Of a DNA stretch of 64,000 bases, positions 34,022-41,606 are shown piece by piece (position 1 is the first letter of the stretch; each line of letters opens with the position of its first letter). The notes under the pieces are model-generated. The model saw nothing but the letters and a program-made list of their open reading frames with translations. It had not been told where the DNA came from and did no database searches. The stretch is from positions 1 through 64,000 of the forward strand of contig NZ_MUNV01000007.1 of NCBI RefSeq assembly GCF_002001125.1. The letters run 5' to 3'. Position numbers and translations under genes: made by a program. The DNA is from Rhodanobacter sp. B04. Its GTDB lineage: Bacteria > Pseudomonadota > Gammaproteobacteria > Xanthomonadales > Rhodanobacteraceae.

Positions 34022-34582
34022 CTAGACGTTGCAACCCGCGCTGGCGGCCTTGGCTGCGCTTTCCGCCTGCTCGGCCTTCTGGCGACGTTCCGGCACGGTC
34101 GGCCAATGATCCATGACCGCGATGAAGTAGGTGATGTGCGCATCCATCGCATCGCCGTCGACATGCTGGGCCCGTACCGCACATGCCTCGGTCACCGGCA
34201 GCTGGGCAAAGCGCTGGCGGATCTCCTGCAGCTCCTCGATCCGCGATTGCAGGCCTTCCGGTGGCGTTGCCAAGGCCTTGTTGTCGGCAACCGACCACTG
34301 GTCGAGCAGCGGCGCAATCTGCGCGGCATCGTGGGCGCGTCGCGCCTGCCTGGCAGCCTCAAGAGCATGCGTGTCGACTGCCACCGCCGGCGTTGCAGCC
34401 GCGTCGGCAACCGGTGGCGCGGAGGTTTCGATCGCCGGTCCGGCCACCGTCTGCGCAGTCAGCTGGTCGGCCGCGCCCCCTTGCGCCGTGCTGTGACGCA
34501 CGATCAGCACCATCAGACCCACACATATCGTCGCAACGCCAACCAGCGTACGCAGCGAAATCGAACCACGTTCCTGCTTCAT
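34022..34582 (-). CDS. Hypothetical membrane-anchored protein
   Basis: 186 residues from ATG 34582, with GGGGG upstream. One N-terminal transmembrane helix (TLVGVATICVGLMVLIV) is followed by an Ala/Pro/Val-rich linker, then a helical domain (ALEAARQARRAHDAAQIAPLLDQW, QSRIEELQEIRQRFAQL, YFIAVMDHWPTVPERRQKAEQAE) ending in a Cys. I do not recognise a family. Probably periplasmic and tethered to the inner membrane. Confidence 0.6.
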   Translation of the reverse strand: MKQERGSISLRTLVGVATICVGLMVLIVRHSTAQGGAADQLTAQTVAGPAIETSAPPVADAAATPAVAVDTHALEAARQARRAHDAAQIAPLLDQWSVADNKALATPPEGLQSRIEELQEIRQRFAQLPVTEACAVRAQHVDGDAMDAHITYFIAVMDHWPTVPERRQKAEQAESAAKAASAGCNV

Positions 34583-35111
34583 GCAACCCCCAGTGGCCTG
34601 TTCATAACGAAGCGCTGTGACGATACGCGGTGCACGCCCCGCATCGACGCAACCCTGAAAGATCACGCAACCACCAAACCCGGGTACCGCGGGGAAATAT
34701 CTGCTTGCGTCGCTGCTCCCCGCAGCCGTCAAGCCCCCTGCTGCGTGCCAACGGCTGCAGCCTCAAACTTCGTCGAATTCACCCCGGCAACGTGATGCAG
34801 CATACGTAGCTGGAGCCCGTGCTGGCAATCGGGGCCGCCGGTCTGGCCGCCGTCGCCGGCCAGTGCAATCAACCCGGAGCAGCCAGGGGCGTGATGCCAC
34901 GGACCCGATGGCAGCTTTGTTGCAAGGGCATGCCGACCCTGGCGCCAAGCGGCTTTCGCGAGGATCGCGGTTCCGCGCCGCCATCGAATTCGGAACCACC
35001 GACCCGCATCCGGAAGCGTAAGATCCACGGATTCCTCATCCAAGAATTCGTTGCCTGCCCGGACGGCCCATGTCCGGGCGGGTGCACTGCCCACCACCAG
35101 GAGGATCCGCC
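34583..35111. other. Intergenic region upstream of the AIM24 gene
   Basis: These 529 bp hold no gene I can support. Several open frames cross it on both strands, but none has a ribosome site or family pattern. The last part contains a strong AGGAGG (35099-35104) for the AIM24 gene. No clear promoter was identified. Confidence 0.35.
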
Positions 35112-35882
35112 ATGCAGACTCGTATCCAGGGCACGACCATGCCCGTGCTCGAAGTGCAGCTTGACCCCAACGAGAGCGTGTTTGCAGAAAGCGGCGAACT
35201 TTCGTGGATGACCGCCTCCGTCCAGATGACCACGCATACCCAGATGGGCGGTGGCGGCGGCCTGTTCGGCATGTTCAAGCGGGTCGTCGGTGGCGGCAGT
35301 TTCTTCATGACGGAGTACCGCGCCGTGCAATTCCCGGGCGAGGTGGCCTTTGCCACCAAGGTGCCTGGGCACATCGTGCCGGTACCGGTGGCGCCCAACA
35401 GCGAATATATGGTGCACCGCCACGGTTTCCTCTGTGCCACCCCACAGGTCACCATTGGCGTCGGGTTCCAGCAGTCGCTGGGCGCCGGCATCTTCGGCGG
35501 CGACGGTTTCCTGCTGCAGAAGATCGGCGGTTCGGGTACGGCGTGGCTGGAGCTTTCCGGCGAACTCATCCAGAAGAATCTGGCGCCTGGCGAGACCTTG
35601 CGGGTTCACCCCGGCCATGTCGGTGCGTTCCAGGCTTCCGTCGGGTTCCAGATCACCACGGTTCCAGGCATCAAGAACGCGATCTTTGGCGGTGATGGCA
35701 TCTTCCTGGCCGCGCTCACCGGCCCTGGCACAGTGTGGCTGCAGACCTTGCCCATCTCGCGGCTGGCCCACCAGCTCGCCGAATACATGCCACGTGGCGG
35801 CGGCCAGGCGGCGTCCGCTGGCGTCGGCGGCGGCCTGCTGGGCGGCATCGTGGGCTCGATGTTGAGCGGCGACAACAACTAG
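35112..35882 (+). CDS. AIM24/TIGR00266-family protein
   Basis: 256 residues from ATG 35112, eight bases after AGGAGG. The AIM24 pattern is clear: VLEVQLDPNESVFAESGELSWMT, GGGGLFGMFKRVVGGGSFFMTEYRA, GFLCATPQVTIGVGFQQSLGAGIFGGDGFLLQKIGGSGTAWLELSGE. The fold is a beta-helix related to tubby/scramblase-like proteins; function in bacteria is unknown. The C-terminus ends in a Gly-rich hydrophobic stretch (GGGLLGGIVGSML) that could contact membrane. Confidence 0.85.
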   Translation: MQTRIQGTTMPVLEVQLDPNESVFAESGELSWMTASVQMTTHTQMGGGGGLFGMFKRVVGGGSFFMTEYRAVQFPGEVAFATKVPGHIVPVPVAPNSEYMVHRHGFLCATPQVTIGVGFQQSLGAGIFGGDGFLLQKIGGSGTAWLELSGELIQKNLAPGETLRVHPGHVGAFQASVGFQITTVPGIKNAIFGGDGIFLAALTGPGTVWLQTLPISRLAHQLAEYMPRGGGQAASAGVGGGLLGGIVGSMLSGDNN

Positions 35883-36030
35883 CCTGGACAGCGTTCCCGG
35901 ATGGCGTGGCCGCAGCAGCATGCCTGCGACCGCGAGCGGCGGCGGCGCCTGTTGCTGGCCGCCTTGGCGCCATGCGCTCATTTCCTGCCCGCTTCCAAGT
36001 GGCCTGCCTGGCTAGGTCATGTATTGATTT

Positions 36031-36075
36031 CGATATGCTTACGATATATCTTCAAGCTACCTCTACGATATATCG
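36031..36075. promoter_or_regulatory. YqjI-type operator region (ACGATATATC repeats)
   Basis: ACGATATATC occurs at 36041-36050 and again, extended to the palindrome CGATATATCG, at 36065-36075; a further partial copy (CGATATG) begins at 36031. The repeats lie 10-54 bp before the PadR-type gene start in otherwise GC-rich DNA. PadR proteins bind ATAT-rich dyads, so this is a likely autoregulatory site that also contains the promoter. Confidence 0.6.
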
Positions 36076-36084
36076 GATTACGTC

Positions 36085-36750
36085 ATGCGCATGCGCCAGA
36101 TCCTGTTCAACGCATTCCATCACCATCATCGCGGTCACGCGTTCGGCAACGGCGAAGACCTTGGCCATCGCGGGCATCACGAACACCATGCCGGACGCGG
36201 CCCGTTCGGCGGCCGCCACGGCGGCGGCGATTTCTTTGCCGACTGGAACGAAATGCGCGGCGGCGGGCGGCGCGGCGGCGGTGGCCGCATGTTCGGTCAC
36301 GGCGATCTGAAGCTGCTGCTGCTGGCATTGATCGAGCAGCAACCACGCCACGGCTACGAACTGATCCGCATCATCGAGGACATGTTCCACGGCCAGTACT
36401 CGCCAAGCCCCGGCGCGATCTATCCCACCCTGACCATGCTGGAAGAACTCGGCCACGCCGAGGTCACCAACGAACAGGGCGGTCGCAAGCTGTACGCGAT
36501 CACGGCTGCGGGTCGTGCCTATCTGGACGAGAACCGCGACGCGGTCGAGGCGGTCACTGCCCGCACCGAGCACAGCGCCAGGATGGCCGCGAAAATGGCG
36601 GCCCCCATGAACGTGCGCAAGGCGATGCACGCACTCAAGCATGCGCTGCTGATGCGCGGCAGCGAATGGAGCAAGGCCGAGGCGCAGCGCGTGGCCGAGA
36701 TACTGGAGCGCGCCGCCACGGCCATCGCCACCGCCGAACACCGTGACTGA
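36085..36750 (+). CDS. yqjI: PadR-family metal-responsive regulator YqjI
   Basis: 221 residues. The first 70 residues are rich in His and Gly (HHHHRGH, HHEHHAGRG, GGRRGGGGRMFGHG), a metal-binding extension as in E. coli YqjI. The PadR winged helix follows (LKLLLLALIEQQPRHGYELIRIIEDM, YSPSPGAIYPTLTMLEE, GRKLYAITAAGRAYL), then a helical C-terminus. In E. coli YqjI represses itself and the ferric reductase yqjH and is relieved by nickel. Here yqjH is the next gene in the same direction, 172 bp downstream, rather than divergent. ATATC-rich operators precede the gene. Confidence 0.85.
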   Translation: MRMRQILFNAFHHHHRGHAFGNGEDLGHRGHHEHHAGRGPFGGRHGGGDFFADWNEMRGGGRRGGGGRMFGHGDLKLLLLALIEQQPRHGYELIRIIEDMFHGQYSPSPGAIYPTLTMLEELGHAEVTNEQGGRKLYAITAAGRAYLDENRDAVEAVTARTEHSARMAAKMAAPMNVRKAMHALKHALLMRGSEWSKAEAQRVAEILERAATAIATAEHRD

Positions 36751-36922
36751 AGCGACCGGCCCGGCCGCAGGCCGTTGCATGACATGACCACGTCCCAGCT
36801 GCCGATTCGCTTGGCAGCACGGCATGACTGCCTGCAGAACAGCCATCGCCAACGCGCGCATTCCGCTCCATGCGCGGATCACGCAGCGCCCGTAGCCGGC
36901 ACCTGACCATTTCCCGGAAACC

Positions 36923-37729
36923 ATGCCGATGACATCCCATGCCCACCAGATGGTTCGACACACCGTAGTGTTCCGCAACCTGGACGTACTGCGCGTCGAA
37001 CGCCTGACCCCGCACATGCAGCGTGTCGTCTTCGGCGGCAGCGACCTGCACGGCTTTGCCACTGCTGCGCCCGACGACCACGTGAAACTCTTTTTCCCGA
37101 ACAGCCGCGGCGAAATCGTTACGCCGGTGATGGGGCCGAACGGCCCGACCTACCCACCGGGCCGCGAATACTCGCCGATGCGCGACTACACGCCGCGCTA
37201 CTACGAAAGCGAACTCAACGAACTGACCGTAGACTTCGTACTGCATGGCGAGGGTCCCGCTTCGAACTGGGCGGCACAGGCCACGCCGGGTCAACGGATC
37301 GGCGCAGGCGGACCACGTGGCTCCAGCATCATCGCCGACGATTTCGACGCGTATGTGCTGATCGGCGACGAAACCGCCCTGCCCGCGATCGGCCGCCGGC
37401 TCGAAGAAATGCCCGCAGGCACCCGCGTCGAGGTACTGGCGGAAATTCCACATGCGGACGATCGCCAATCCTGGCGCTCACGCGCGCATGCCAAGGTCAC
37501 CTGGCTGGAACGCAACGCCGCTGCCGGCGACAGCAGCGACTTGCTGGAACAGGCGTTGCGCGAACTGCGCATACCCGCCGGCGACACCTTCTACTGGATC
37601 GCGACCGAATCGCGCCGTGCCCGCAACATGCGCCTTTGGCTCGGCCAGGAACGTGGCATACCGAAGGACTGGATGAAAGCCAAGGGATACTGGAAAGCCG
37701 GTGCGGATGAGGATGGCGAAGATGATTGA
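36923..37729 (+). CDS. yqjH: Siderophore-interacting FAD ferric reductase YqjH
   Basis: 268 residues of the SIP/ViuB flavoprotein family. The FAD-binding motif is RDYTPRYY; HMQRVVFGGSDLHGF and DDHVKLFFP belong to the FAD domain. The NAD(P)H-binding part has YVLIGDETALPAIGRRLEEMP and FYWIATESRRARNMR. It reduces ferric chelates to release iron from siderophores. The acidic tail (GADEDGEDD) is unusual. Pairing with the YqjI regulator supports the name. Confidence 0.85.
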   Translation: MPMTSHAHQMVRHTVVFRNLDVLRVERLTPHMQRVVFGGSDLHGFATAAPDDHVKLFFPNSRGEIVTPVMGPNGPTYPPGREYSPMRDYTPRYYESELNELTVDFVLHGEGPASNWAAQATPGQRIGAGGPRGSSIIADDFDAYVLIGDETALPAIGRRLEEMPAGTRVEVLAEIPHADDRQSWRSRAHAKVTWLERNAAAGDSSDLLEQALRELRIPAGDTFYWIATESRRARNMRLWLGQERGIPKDWMKAKGYWKAGADEDGEDD

Positions 37730-37763
37730 GTCCGCATCTGGGCAACGTCCGCGCCGATGATCG

Positions 37764-38258
37764 CTACCTTGACTTGTCCAGCGGACTCGGTGCACAGCCC
37801 AGTTTCTGCACGGTATAGCTGACACTCGCCACCTGCCAGTCCTTGCCGCTCCGAACCAGGCTGAAGCTGTCGATCCCGCAATGGGAGAATTTGCCGTCGC
37901 GATGGAAGTCATACGGCGCCCATACCTGCGCGATGCCGCCTTGCACCAGCACCTTCGGGTTCCAGATGCGTTCGTGGAAGGCCTCCTTGTGCTGCGCCAG
38001 CGAATCCAGGTAATCGGTGTCACGCTTCATCTGCGCCGTACCGTCGGGGTTTACCGCCATGAATCCTGCACCGGACAGGATGAGCTTGCGCGACGCGCCC
38101 ACATCGTGTTTCGCCATCGCGTTGAACAAGGCGTCGACCACGCCCAGTACTTCACGCTCGGCCGGTGTGTAGCGTTCCTTCGCTGTTGCATTCGCACCGG
38201 TGAATGCAAGCAGCACGACGGCGCCCAGGCGCGAAAGGGTTTGCAAACGACGATTCAT
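37764..38258 (-). CDS. NTF2-like (SnoaL/DUF4440-type) secreted protein
   Basis: 164 residues with a signal peptide ([16 protein letters not shown]) and a nuclear-transport-factor-2-like cone fold ([58 protein letters not shown]). Periplasmic; ligand unknown. The IS3 element is inserted 16-20 bp before its ATG, cutting it off from its original promoter and perhaps altering the ribosome site (GAGGCG remains). Expression may now depend on the element. Confidence 0.75.
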   Translation of the reverse strand: MNRRLQTLSRLGAVVLLAFTGANATAKERYTPAEREVLGVVDALFNAMAKHDVGASRKLILSGAGFMAVNPDGTAQMKRDTDYLDSLAQHKEAFHERIWNPKVLVQGGIAQVWAPYDFHRDGKFSHCGIDSFSLVRSGKDWQVASVSYTVQKLGCAPSPLDKSR

Positions 38259-38346
38259 GGGCACGCCTCGCAGCAGGGGTAATCCCCCCACAGATTGGCT
38301 GACGCCAGAAGTGGAATTTTCTCGTAATCTTTGCCGAGGAGGTTCC

Positions 38347-38613
38347 ATGAAGAAATCCCGTTTCACCGACAGCCAGATCATTGCCGTGCTCAAGCAGGCC
38401 GAGGCCGGCACCCTGGTGCCAGAGCTATGCCGCGAGCACGGCATCAGCTCGGCCACGTTCTACAAGTGGCGTAGCAAGTTCGGCGGTATGGACGCCTCGC
38501 TGATGTCCCAGCTCAAGGAGCTGCAGGACGAGAACCGGCGCCTGAAGAAGATGTACGCCGACGCCCAGCTCAGCGCGGAGCTGCTGAAGGAGGCGATGGC
38601 AAAAAAATGGTGA
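38347..38613 (+). CDS. IS3-family transposase OrfA
   Basis: 88 residues. A helix-turn-helix of the IS3 type ([42 protein letters not shown]) is followed by a leucine-zipper-like helix ([20 protein letters not shown]). It ends at TGA 38611-38613. Just before the stop lies the slippery heptamer A-AAA-AAA (38601-38607 in phase), where a -1 shift would fuse OrfA to OrfB. Confidence 0.9.
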   Translation: MKKSRFTDSQIIAVLKQAEAGTLVPELCREHGISSATFYKWRSKFGGMDASLMSQLKELQDENRRLKKMYADAQLSAELLKEAMAKKW

Positions 38614-39434
38614 GGCCATCTCAACGCCGGGAGATGGCCCGATGGGTGGTGAAGAGTGGGCGCGCGAGTATTCGGCACGCCTGCCAAACCTTCGCACTAA
38701 GCGAAACCGGCTATCGCTACCAAGCCAAGGCGAGCAAGGAGAACGCGCAGATCGCGGACTGGCTGGTCCGGTTGACCACGACCTATCGCGACTGGGGCTT
38801 TGGCCTGTGCTTTCTGCACCTGCGCAACGTCAAGGGCTTCGGCTGGAACCACAAACGGGTTTATCGGATTTACAGGGAGCTCGAATTGAACCTGCGGATC
38901 AAACCGAAGAAGCGGCTGGTGCGCGAGCGGCCCGAGCCACTGGCGGTGCCCGAGTCCATCAACCAGGTCTGGTCGATGGACTTCATGCACGACCAGCTCA
39001 GCGACGGACGTAGCTTCCGGCTGTTCAACGTCCTGGACGACTTCAACCGCGAAGGACTGGGGATCGAGGTCGACCTGTCGTTGCCCAGCGCACGGGTGAT
39101 CCGGTCGCTGGAGCAGATCATCGAATGGCGCGGCAAGCCACGGGCGATCCGCTGCTACAATGGTCCGGAATACATCAGCGGCGCGCTACTCACGTGGGCT
39201 GAGCAACAGGGAATCCGGATCGAGCACATCCAGCCGGGCAAACCGCAGCAGAACGCCTATGTTGAGCGCTATAACCGAACCGTACGTTATGCCTGGCTGG
39301 CGCGAACCCTATTCGACTCAATCAACCAAGTGCAGGACATGGCCACGCGTTGGCTATGGACGTACAACCACGAGCGCCCGAATATGGCGCTCGGTGGCAT
39401 CACCCCGATGCAGAAATTGGCGCTTGCTGCCTAG
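38607..39434 (+). CDS. IS3-family transposase OrfB with damaged DDE site
   Basis: 275 residues, -1 frame relative to orfA and overlapping it by 7 bp; normally made as an OrfAB fusion by -1 frameshifting at the A7 run. The rve integrase core shows the first Asp in WSMDFMHD and the Glu in [11 protein letters not shown]. The second catalytic Asp, normally in a CDNGPE motif, is Tyr here (CYNGPEY; codon TAC). A single GAC-to-TAC change would explain it. The enzyme should be inactive for transposition, so the copy is stranded unless complemented by another copy. Confidence 0.85.
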   Translation: MVRPSQRREMARWVVKSGRASIRHACQTFALSETGYRYQAKASKENAQIADWLVRLTTTYRDWGFGLCFLHLRNVKGFGWNHKRVYRIYRELELNLRIKPKKRLVRERPEPLAVPESINQVWSMDFMHDQLSDGRSFRLFNVLDDFNREGLGIEVDLSLPSARVIRSLEQIIEWRGKPRAIRCYNGPEYISGALLTWAEQQGIRIEHIQPGKPQQNAYVERYNRTVRYAWLARTLFDSINQVQDMATRWLWTYNHERPNMALGGITPMQKLALAA

Positions 39435-39661
39435 CTCCACTTTTGAAGTCAGTTAAAAGTGGGGTGATTACCCAGGGAACCTCGAACAACCCGTTTTTCG
39501 CTAGCCAGCACGGCGAGGCGCTTTTCAACGGCAAACTGTTCGTCCATTGCCTCGGGATTCGGTCGATCTGGCAATCAAGCCCATACGCTACCTCATGCCG
39601 CGCCCTTTGGACGCCACGCGGGTCGTCGCTCGCCAGCGCCACCGTGCCGCTGAAATATAGC

Positions 39662-39690
39662 TTGCAATCAAATAGTGCACTATGTATTAT
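39662..39690 (+). promoter_or_regulatory. ohrR promoter with embedded operator
   Basis: TTGCAA (39662-39667), a 17-bp spacer and TATTAT (39685-39690) form a good sigma70 promoter. The perfect 12-bp palindrome ATAGTGCACTAT (39672-39683) fills the spacer, the classic place for autorepression. Transcription would begin at about 39697, right at the ATG of ohrR. Confidence 0.6.
39672..39683. promoter_or_regulatory. OhrR operator 1 (ATAG-N4-CTAT)
   Basis: Perfect palindrome ATAGTGCACTAT between the -35 and -10 boxes of ohrR. The same ATAG-N4-CTAT pattern recurs twice in front of ohr. Confidence 0.65.
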
Positions 39691-39697
39691 GCGTCCC

Positions 39698-40165
39698 ATG
39701 AAATCCAGACGCACTTCTCCCCCGATGGCTCCGACCGGCGCACCCAGGCTGGATGTGCAGGTGTGCTTTGCGCTGTATTCGGCCGGCCTGGCAATGAACA
39801 AGGTATATCGCAAGCTGCTGAAGCCGCTGGACCTCACCTACCCGCAATACCTGGTGATGATGGTGCTGTGGGAGGACGCAAGCCTGAGCGTGTCGGAAAT
39901 CGGTACACGGCTGTTCCTGGATTCGGCCACGCTGACCCCGCTGCTCAAGCGCCTGGAAACGTCGGGACTGGTGGCGCGGTCGCGCTCGCGTGAAGATGAG
40001 CGGCATGTGGTCATCTCGCTGACCGCGCGCGGCAAGGCCTTGCAGGCGAAAGCCGGCAAGGTGCAGGAGTCGGTGCTCTGTGCCACGCAATGCACGCCAG
40101 AGGAGTTGAAGCACCTGAAAGGTGAACTGGAGAGCCTGCGCACCAGGCTTGTCGACGGGAGCTGA
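39698..40165 (+). CDS. ohrR: MarR-family organic-peroxide sensor OhrR
   Basis: 155 residues. The redox-sensing Cys is in [12 protein letters not shown], and the MarR winged helix is clear ([57 protein letters not shown]). OhrR represses ohr until its Cys is oxidised by organic hydroperoxides. ATG 39698 was chosen because the upstream in-frame ATG at 39689 lies in the -10 box. There is no ribosome site, so the mRNA may be leaderless. ohr follows 91 bp downstream in the same direction. Confidence 0.85.
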   Translation: MKSRRTSPPMAPTGAPRLDVQVCFALYSAGLAMNKVYRKLLKPLDLTYPQYLVMMVLWEDASLSVSEIGTRLFLDSATLTPLLKRLETSGLVARSRSREDERHVVISLTARGKALQAKAGKVQESVLCATQCTPEELKHLKGELESLRTRLVDGS

Positions 40166-40192
40166 TCCTGTTCGTCTCATTTGCCCAAATAC

Positions 40193-40220
40193 ATAGCTCG
40201 CTATTCAATAGCTGACTATT
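40193..40220. promoter_or_regulatory. OhrR operators 2 and 3 upstream of ohr
   Basis: ATAGCTCGCTAT (40193-40204) and ATAGCTGACTAT (40208-40219, extended to AATAG/CTATT arms) both match ATAG-N4-CTAT. They lie 37-64 bp before the ohr start codon. Centre-to-centre spacing is 15 bp, so the two sites are not exactly on one helix face. Confidence 0.65.
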
Positions 40221-40256
40221 TTTCATACAACCCAACCGCCCAAAGGAGACATCCCC

Positions 40257-40682
40257 ATGTCCATCGAAAAAGTCCTGTATCGCGCCAAGGCCACCGCCAC
40301 CGGCGGTCGCGATGGTCGCGCCACCTCATCCGACGGCATCCTCGACATCAAGCTGGCCACCCCCAAAGAACTTGGCGGCGCCGGCAGCGCAGGCACCAAC
40401 CCGGAACAGCTGTTTGCGGCCGGCTACTCGGCCTGCTTCCTGGGCGCGATGAAGTTCGTGGCTGGCCAGCAGAAGCTGCAGCTGCCGGCGGACACCCAGG
40501 TGACTGGCCAGGTCGGCATCGGCCCGATTCCGACCGGCTTCGGCATCGAGGTCGAACTGAACATCTCGATCCCGGGCATGGCGCGCGCCGAGGCCGAGGC
40601 ACTGGTACAGAAGGCGCACATCGTGTGTCCCTATTCCAACGCCACCCGCAACAACATCGACGTGACGTTGACTGTCGTCTGA
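40257..40682 (+). CDS. ohr: Organic hydroperoxide resistance protein Ohr
   Basis: 141 residues of the OsmC/Ohr family. The two active-site cysteines are in [12 protein letters not shown] and [15 protein letters not shown]. The N-terminal [18 protein letters not shown] and [24 protein letters not shown] are characteristic of Ohr rather than OsmC. It is a thiol peroxidase that detoxifies fatty-acid and organic hydroperoxides using lipoyl donors. AAAGGAGA precedes ATG 40257. It is preceded by two OhrR sites. Confidence 0.95.
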   Translation: MSIEKVLYRAKATATGGRDGRATSSDGILDIKLATPKELGGAGSAGTNPEQLFAAGYSACFLGAMKFVAGQQKLQLPADTQVTGQVGIGPIPTGFGIEVELNISIPGMARAEAEALVQKAHIVCPYSNATRNNIDVTLTVV

Positions 40683-40701
40683 CACGCAACACCACGAAAG
40701 C

Positions 40702-40730
40702 GAAGCGGCGACCGCAACGGTTGCCGCTTC
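40702..40730. terminator. Long hairpin between ohr and the PepSY gene
   Basis: GAAGCGGCGACCG (40702-40714) pairs with CGGTTGCCGCTTC (40718-40730) with a single G-T wobble or mismatch and a CAA loop. It sits 20-26 bp after both convergent stop codons, so it can serve both. There is no strong T-tract. Confidence 0.6.
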
Positions 40731-40755
40731 CACTAGCGGCCAGAGGCCCGGGTGT

Positions 40756-41286
40756 TCAGAACAGCAGAAGCAGCAGTGGCACGACAATGCCGGCGACCAG
40801 CACCGAACTGATCAGCCGTGGCTTGCGGCTGTAGCGATAGGCCATGTAAATCCCGGTCAGGGTGGAGAGCAGCAGACCCAGCGATACCACGACGAAGAAG
40901 ATTTTCATGGGCAGCAGGTTTTTCTTGGGCCGCGCATCCACGCCGGCGATTCCCTGACCGGGTGATGGCGCAGCGCGTGCATCCGCCGGGGTGTTTGCCG
41001 GCGGCAGCGGCATGGCACCGGCCGGATCGGCATTCGTCGCTGGCATGCTTGTTTCCGCCGGGCGCGCACGCCTCACCGGCATCACCGTGGTCTGCTTCTT
41101 GTGCAGTTGCCCCATGCTTGCCAGCCACGCCGGTGGCGTGTAGCTGCTGCCGCGGGTGGTTTCGTGCAGGCTGAAAGTCTGCAGGCCACCGGTGATTGCG
41201 AAGAACAACAGCATCGGCGCCGTAAACACGCCGAGATAGAGGTGAACACTGCGGGAAATCTTGAGGAAGCGATGTGCCGAAGACAT
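40756..41286 (-). CDS. PepSY-associated membrane protein, probably iron-regulated
   Basis: 176 residues. The N-terminal helix (SVHLYLGVFTAPMLLFFAITGGLQTF) is the PepSY-associated transmembrane motif, followed by LHETTRGSSYTPP, a Pro/Ala-rich periplasmic linker, and two C-terminal helices (KIFFVVVSLGLLLSTLTGIYMAY and LISSVLVAGIVVPLLLLL). It is a short relative of PepSY proteins that accompany siderophore uptake or reduction. A Fur-like box about 60 bp upstream supports iron control. Confidence 0.75.
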   Translation of the reverse strand: MSSAHRFLKISRSVHLYLGVFTAPMLLFFAITGGLQTFSLHETTRGSSYTPPAWLASMGQLHKKQTTVMPVRRARPAETSMPATNADPAGAMPLPPANTPADARAAPSPGQGIAGVDARPKKNLLPMKIFFVVVSLGLLLSTLTGIYMAYRYSRKPRLISSVLVAGIVVPLLLLLF

Positions 41287-41606
41287 AGGACCTGCGTATC
41301 GATGGAAGCCCGGCAGACTTTACCGGAGTTATCATTGGATGCCAATGATAATAAGTCTCATTTATAGCGATGTTATCCCAGCCATCGGCAGCCCATCGAC
41401 CATCAGCCCGGCATTGATCCGGCCATCCACGCACGAAAACGCGCGATCCCTGTCACACAAGTGCAGCAACCAGCGCCCGGACATCATGCAAGCCATCGAC
41501 GCACGCCGGCCTTATCCATGTGGATTCGGGGTAGGCTTCGAGTCGATCGTTGCCGTGTGACCCGGCGCTGCCCTTACATGGACGCCAATGAACCAACCGC
41601 TCACCC
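41287..41606. other. Intergenic region between the PepSY gene and the PAS-GAF-GGDEF gene
   Basis: These 320 bp carry the Fur-like box at 41346-41360 and otherwise nothing I can assign. The GGDEF gene start at 41607 has no strong ribosome site in front of it. Confidence 0.35.
41346..41360. promoter_or_regulatory. Fur box-like site
   Basis: TGATAATAAGTCTCA matches the 7-1-7 Fur consensus TGATAAT-N-ATTATCA at 12 of 14 arm positions, in an AT-rich patch 60-74 bp before the PepSY gene start. Confidence 0.6.

Larger units (their letters stand above)
38278..39472 (+). mobile_element. IS3-family insertion sequence (IS407-group type)
   Basis: 1195 bp bounded by imperfect inverted repeats beginning GGTAATCCCCCCAC on the left and, read inward from the right, GGTAATCACCCCAC; the similarity continues about 20 bp further (CTGAC, CA.AAGTGGA). 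A 4-bp direct repeat CAGG flanks it (38274-38277 and 39473-39476), the target-duplication size typical of the IS407 group. It carries orfA and orfB in the usual -1 arrangement. The target duplication is intact, so insertion is probably fairly recent, but the transposase carries a catalytic mutation (see orfB). Confidence 0.9.

Noticed and set aside
34583-35111. Plus- and minus-strand frames around 34819-35211 and 34869-35981
   Set aside because: No ribosome site, no recognisable domain, and the minus one is antisense to the AIM24 gene.
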